Assembly: GCA_031267435.1 (NCBI GenBank)
Contig: JAIRZB010000063.1
Span: 1-13,505 of the forward strand
Length of the DNA: 13,505 nucleotides
Source of the DNA: Puniceicoccales bacterium
GTDB taxonomy: Bacteria > Verrucomicrobiota > Verrucomicrobiia > Opitutales > LL51
Direction: 5' to 3'
Below the pieces are notes generated by a model. That model did not search any database, had not been told where the DNA came from, and saw only the letters and a list, made by a program, of their open reading frames with translations. Positions 13,336 through 13,505 of the stretch are shown one piece after another (position 1 is the first letter of the stretch; every line of letters starts with the position of its first letter). The position numbers and the translations under genes are program-made.

Positions 13336-13423
13336 CCAGAGGGCTCCGCCCTCTGGACTCCCGCAAGGAGGCTTGCCATGGGGCTCCGCCCCATACCCCG
13401 CAAGGAGTCACGGACTCCGTGAC
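13336..13423. repeat. Palindrome array 3: series of small hairpins
   Basis: CCAGAGGGC (13336-13344) pairs with GCCCTCTGG (13348-13356) around TCC. CTCC (13358-13361) faces GGAG (13367-13370). ATGGGGC (13378-13384) pairs with GCCCCAT (13388-13394), again around TCC. GTCACGG (13407-13413) pairs with CCGTGAC (13417-13423) around ACT. The phrase CCCGCAAGGAG follows the first hairpin and a near copy, CCCCGCAAGGAG, follows the third. Confidence 0.92.
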
Positions 13424-13505
13424 CGCGGTTAGCGGCCAAACCATGCGAAAAATTCGCCTGGGTTGGCCGCAGGCGGCCGTTGGTCAGGCCCGCGGCGAAG
13501 CCGCG
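13420..13505. repeat. Cruciform copy 3 and truncated terminal hairpin
   Basis: GCGGCCAAACCATGCGAA (13432-13449) pairs with 13453-13470 at 16 of 18 positions around AAA; mismatches are at 13440/13462 and 13444/13458. Outer arms TGACC (13420-13424) and GGTCA (13482-13486) pair. A further hairpin, CGCGGC-GAA-GCCGCG (13491-13505), runs to the window edge and its stem probably continues beyond it. Confidence 0.9.

Noticed and set aside
11105..13486. A CRISPR array, suggested by repeated palindromic units.
   Set aside because: Copies are few, irregularly spaced and different in sequence, with no uniform spacers and no cas genes nearby.

Overview
The window looks like a piece of an AT-rich, Gram-negative-type bacterial chromosome, probably host-associated. 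Genes are separated by short gaps and most starts lack a clear Shine-Dalgarno. Outward-facing features are an effector-like patatin phospholipase, two divergent exported muramidase-family (DUF1343) proteins and lineage-specific secreted-looking proteins of unknown function. A small TPR protein directly behind glmM, and an AccD whose zinc ribbon has been replaced by a KCPIS...VVPKS pattern, make me lean weakly toward Verrucomicrobiota (Opitutia-like). This is inference from remembered family patterns, not from a search.

Layout. Positions 1-1659, minus strand: a 5' gene fragment encoding a Thr/Pro- and Gly-rich protein that runs off the left edge, then an unrecognised protein with a signal-like N-terminus. 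1880-2725, plus: accD. 3005-6041, plus: two overlapping paralogous DUF1343/NamZ-like genes, then a tRNA-Lys(CTT) at 6109-6184. 6459-9030, minus: patatin effector-like gene and ogt. 9071-10893, plus: alkD-like glycosylase and mutY. 11246-13122, minus: glmM followed by the TPR gene. The gap at 10894-11245 and the terminal 13123-13505 carry no gene; they are packed with GC-rich palindromes that contrast sharply with the AT-rich genes.

How the genes relate. accD serves fatty-acid synthesis. glmM supplies the amino-sugar precursor for peptidoglycan, and the DUF1343 pair belongs to a family that removes MurNAc from peptidoglycan. ogt, alkD and mutY make a local base-damage repair group (O6-alkylguanine, N-alkylpurines, 8-oxoG:A mispairs). 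The patatin is the most likely host-interaction factor.

The most striking content is non-coding. A family of modular palindromes occurs at least three times (10918-11164, 13157-13261, 13336-13505). Each array has small perfect hairpins, many with three-base loops, followed by a larger cruciform with a GGCCAAA-type inner stem and TTGACC/GGTCAA-type outer arms. Copies differ by paired changes that keep the stems, which suggests a structure-preserving, possibly mobile element.
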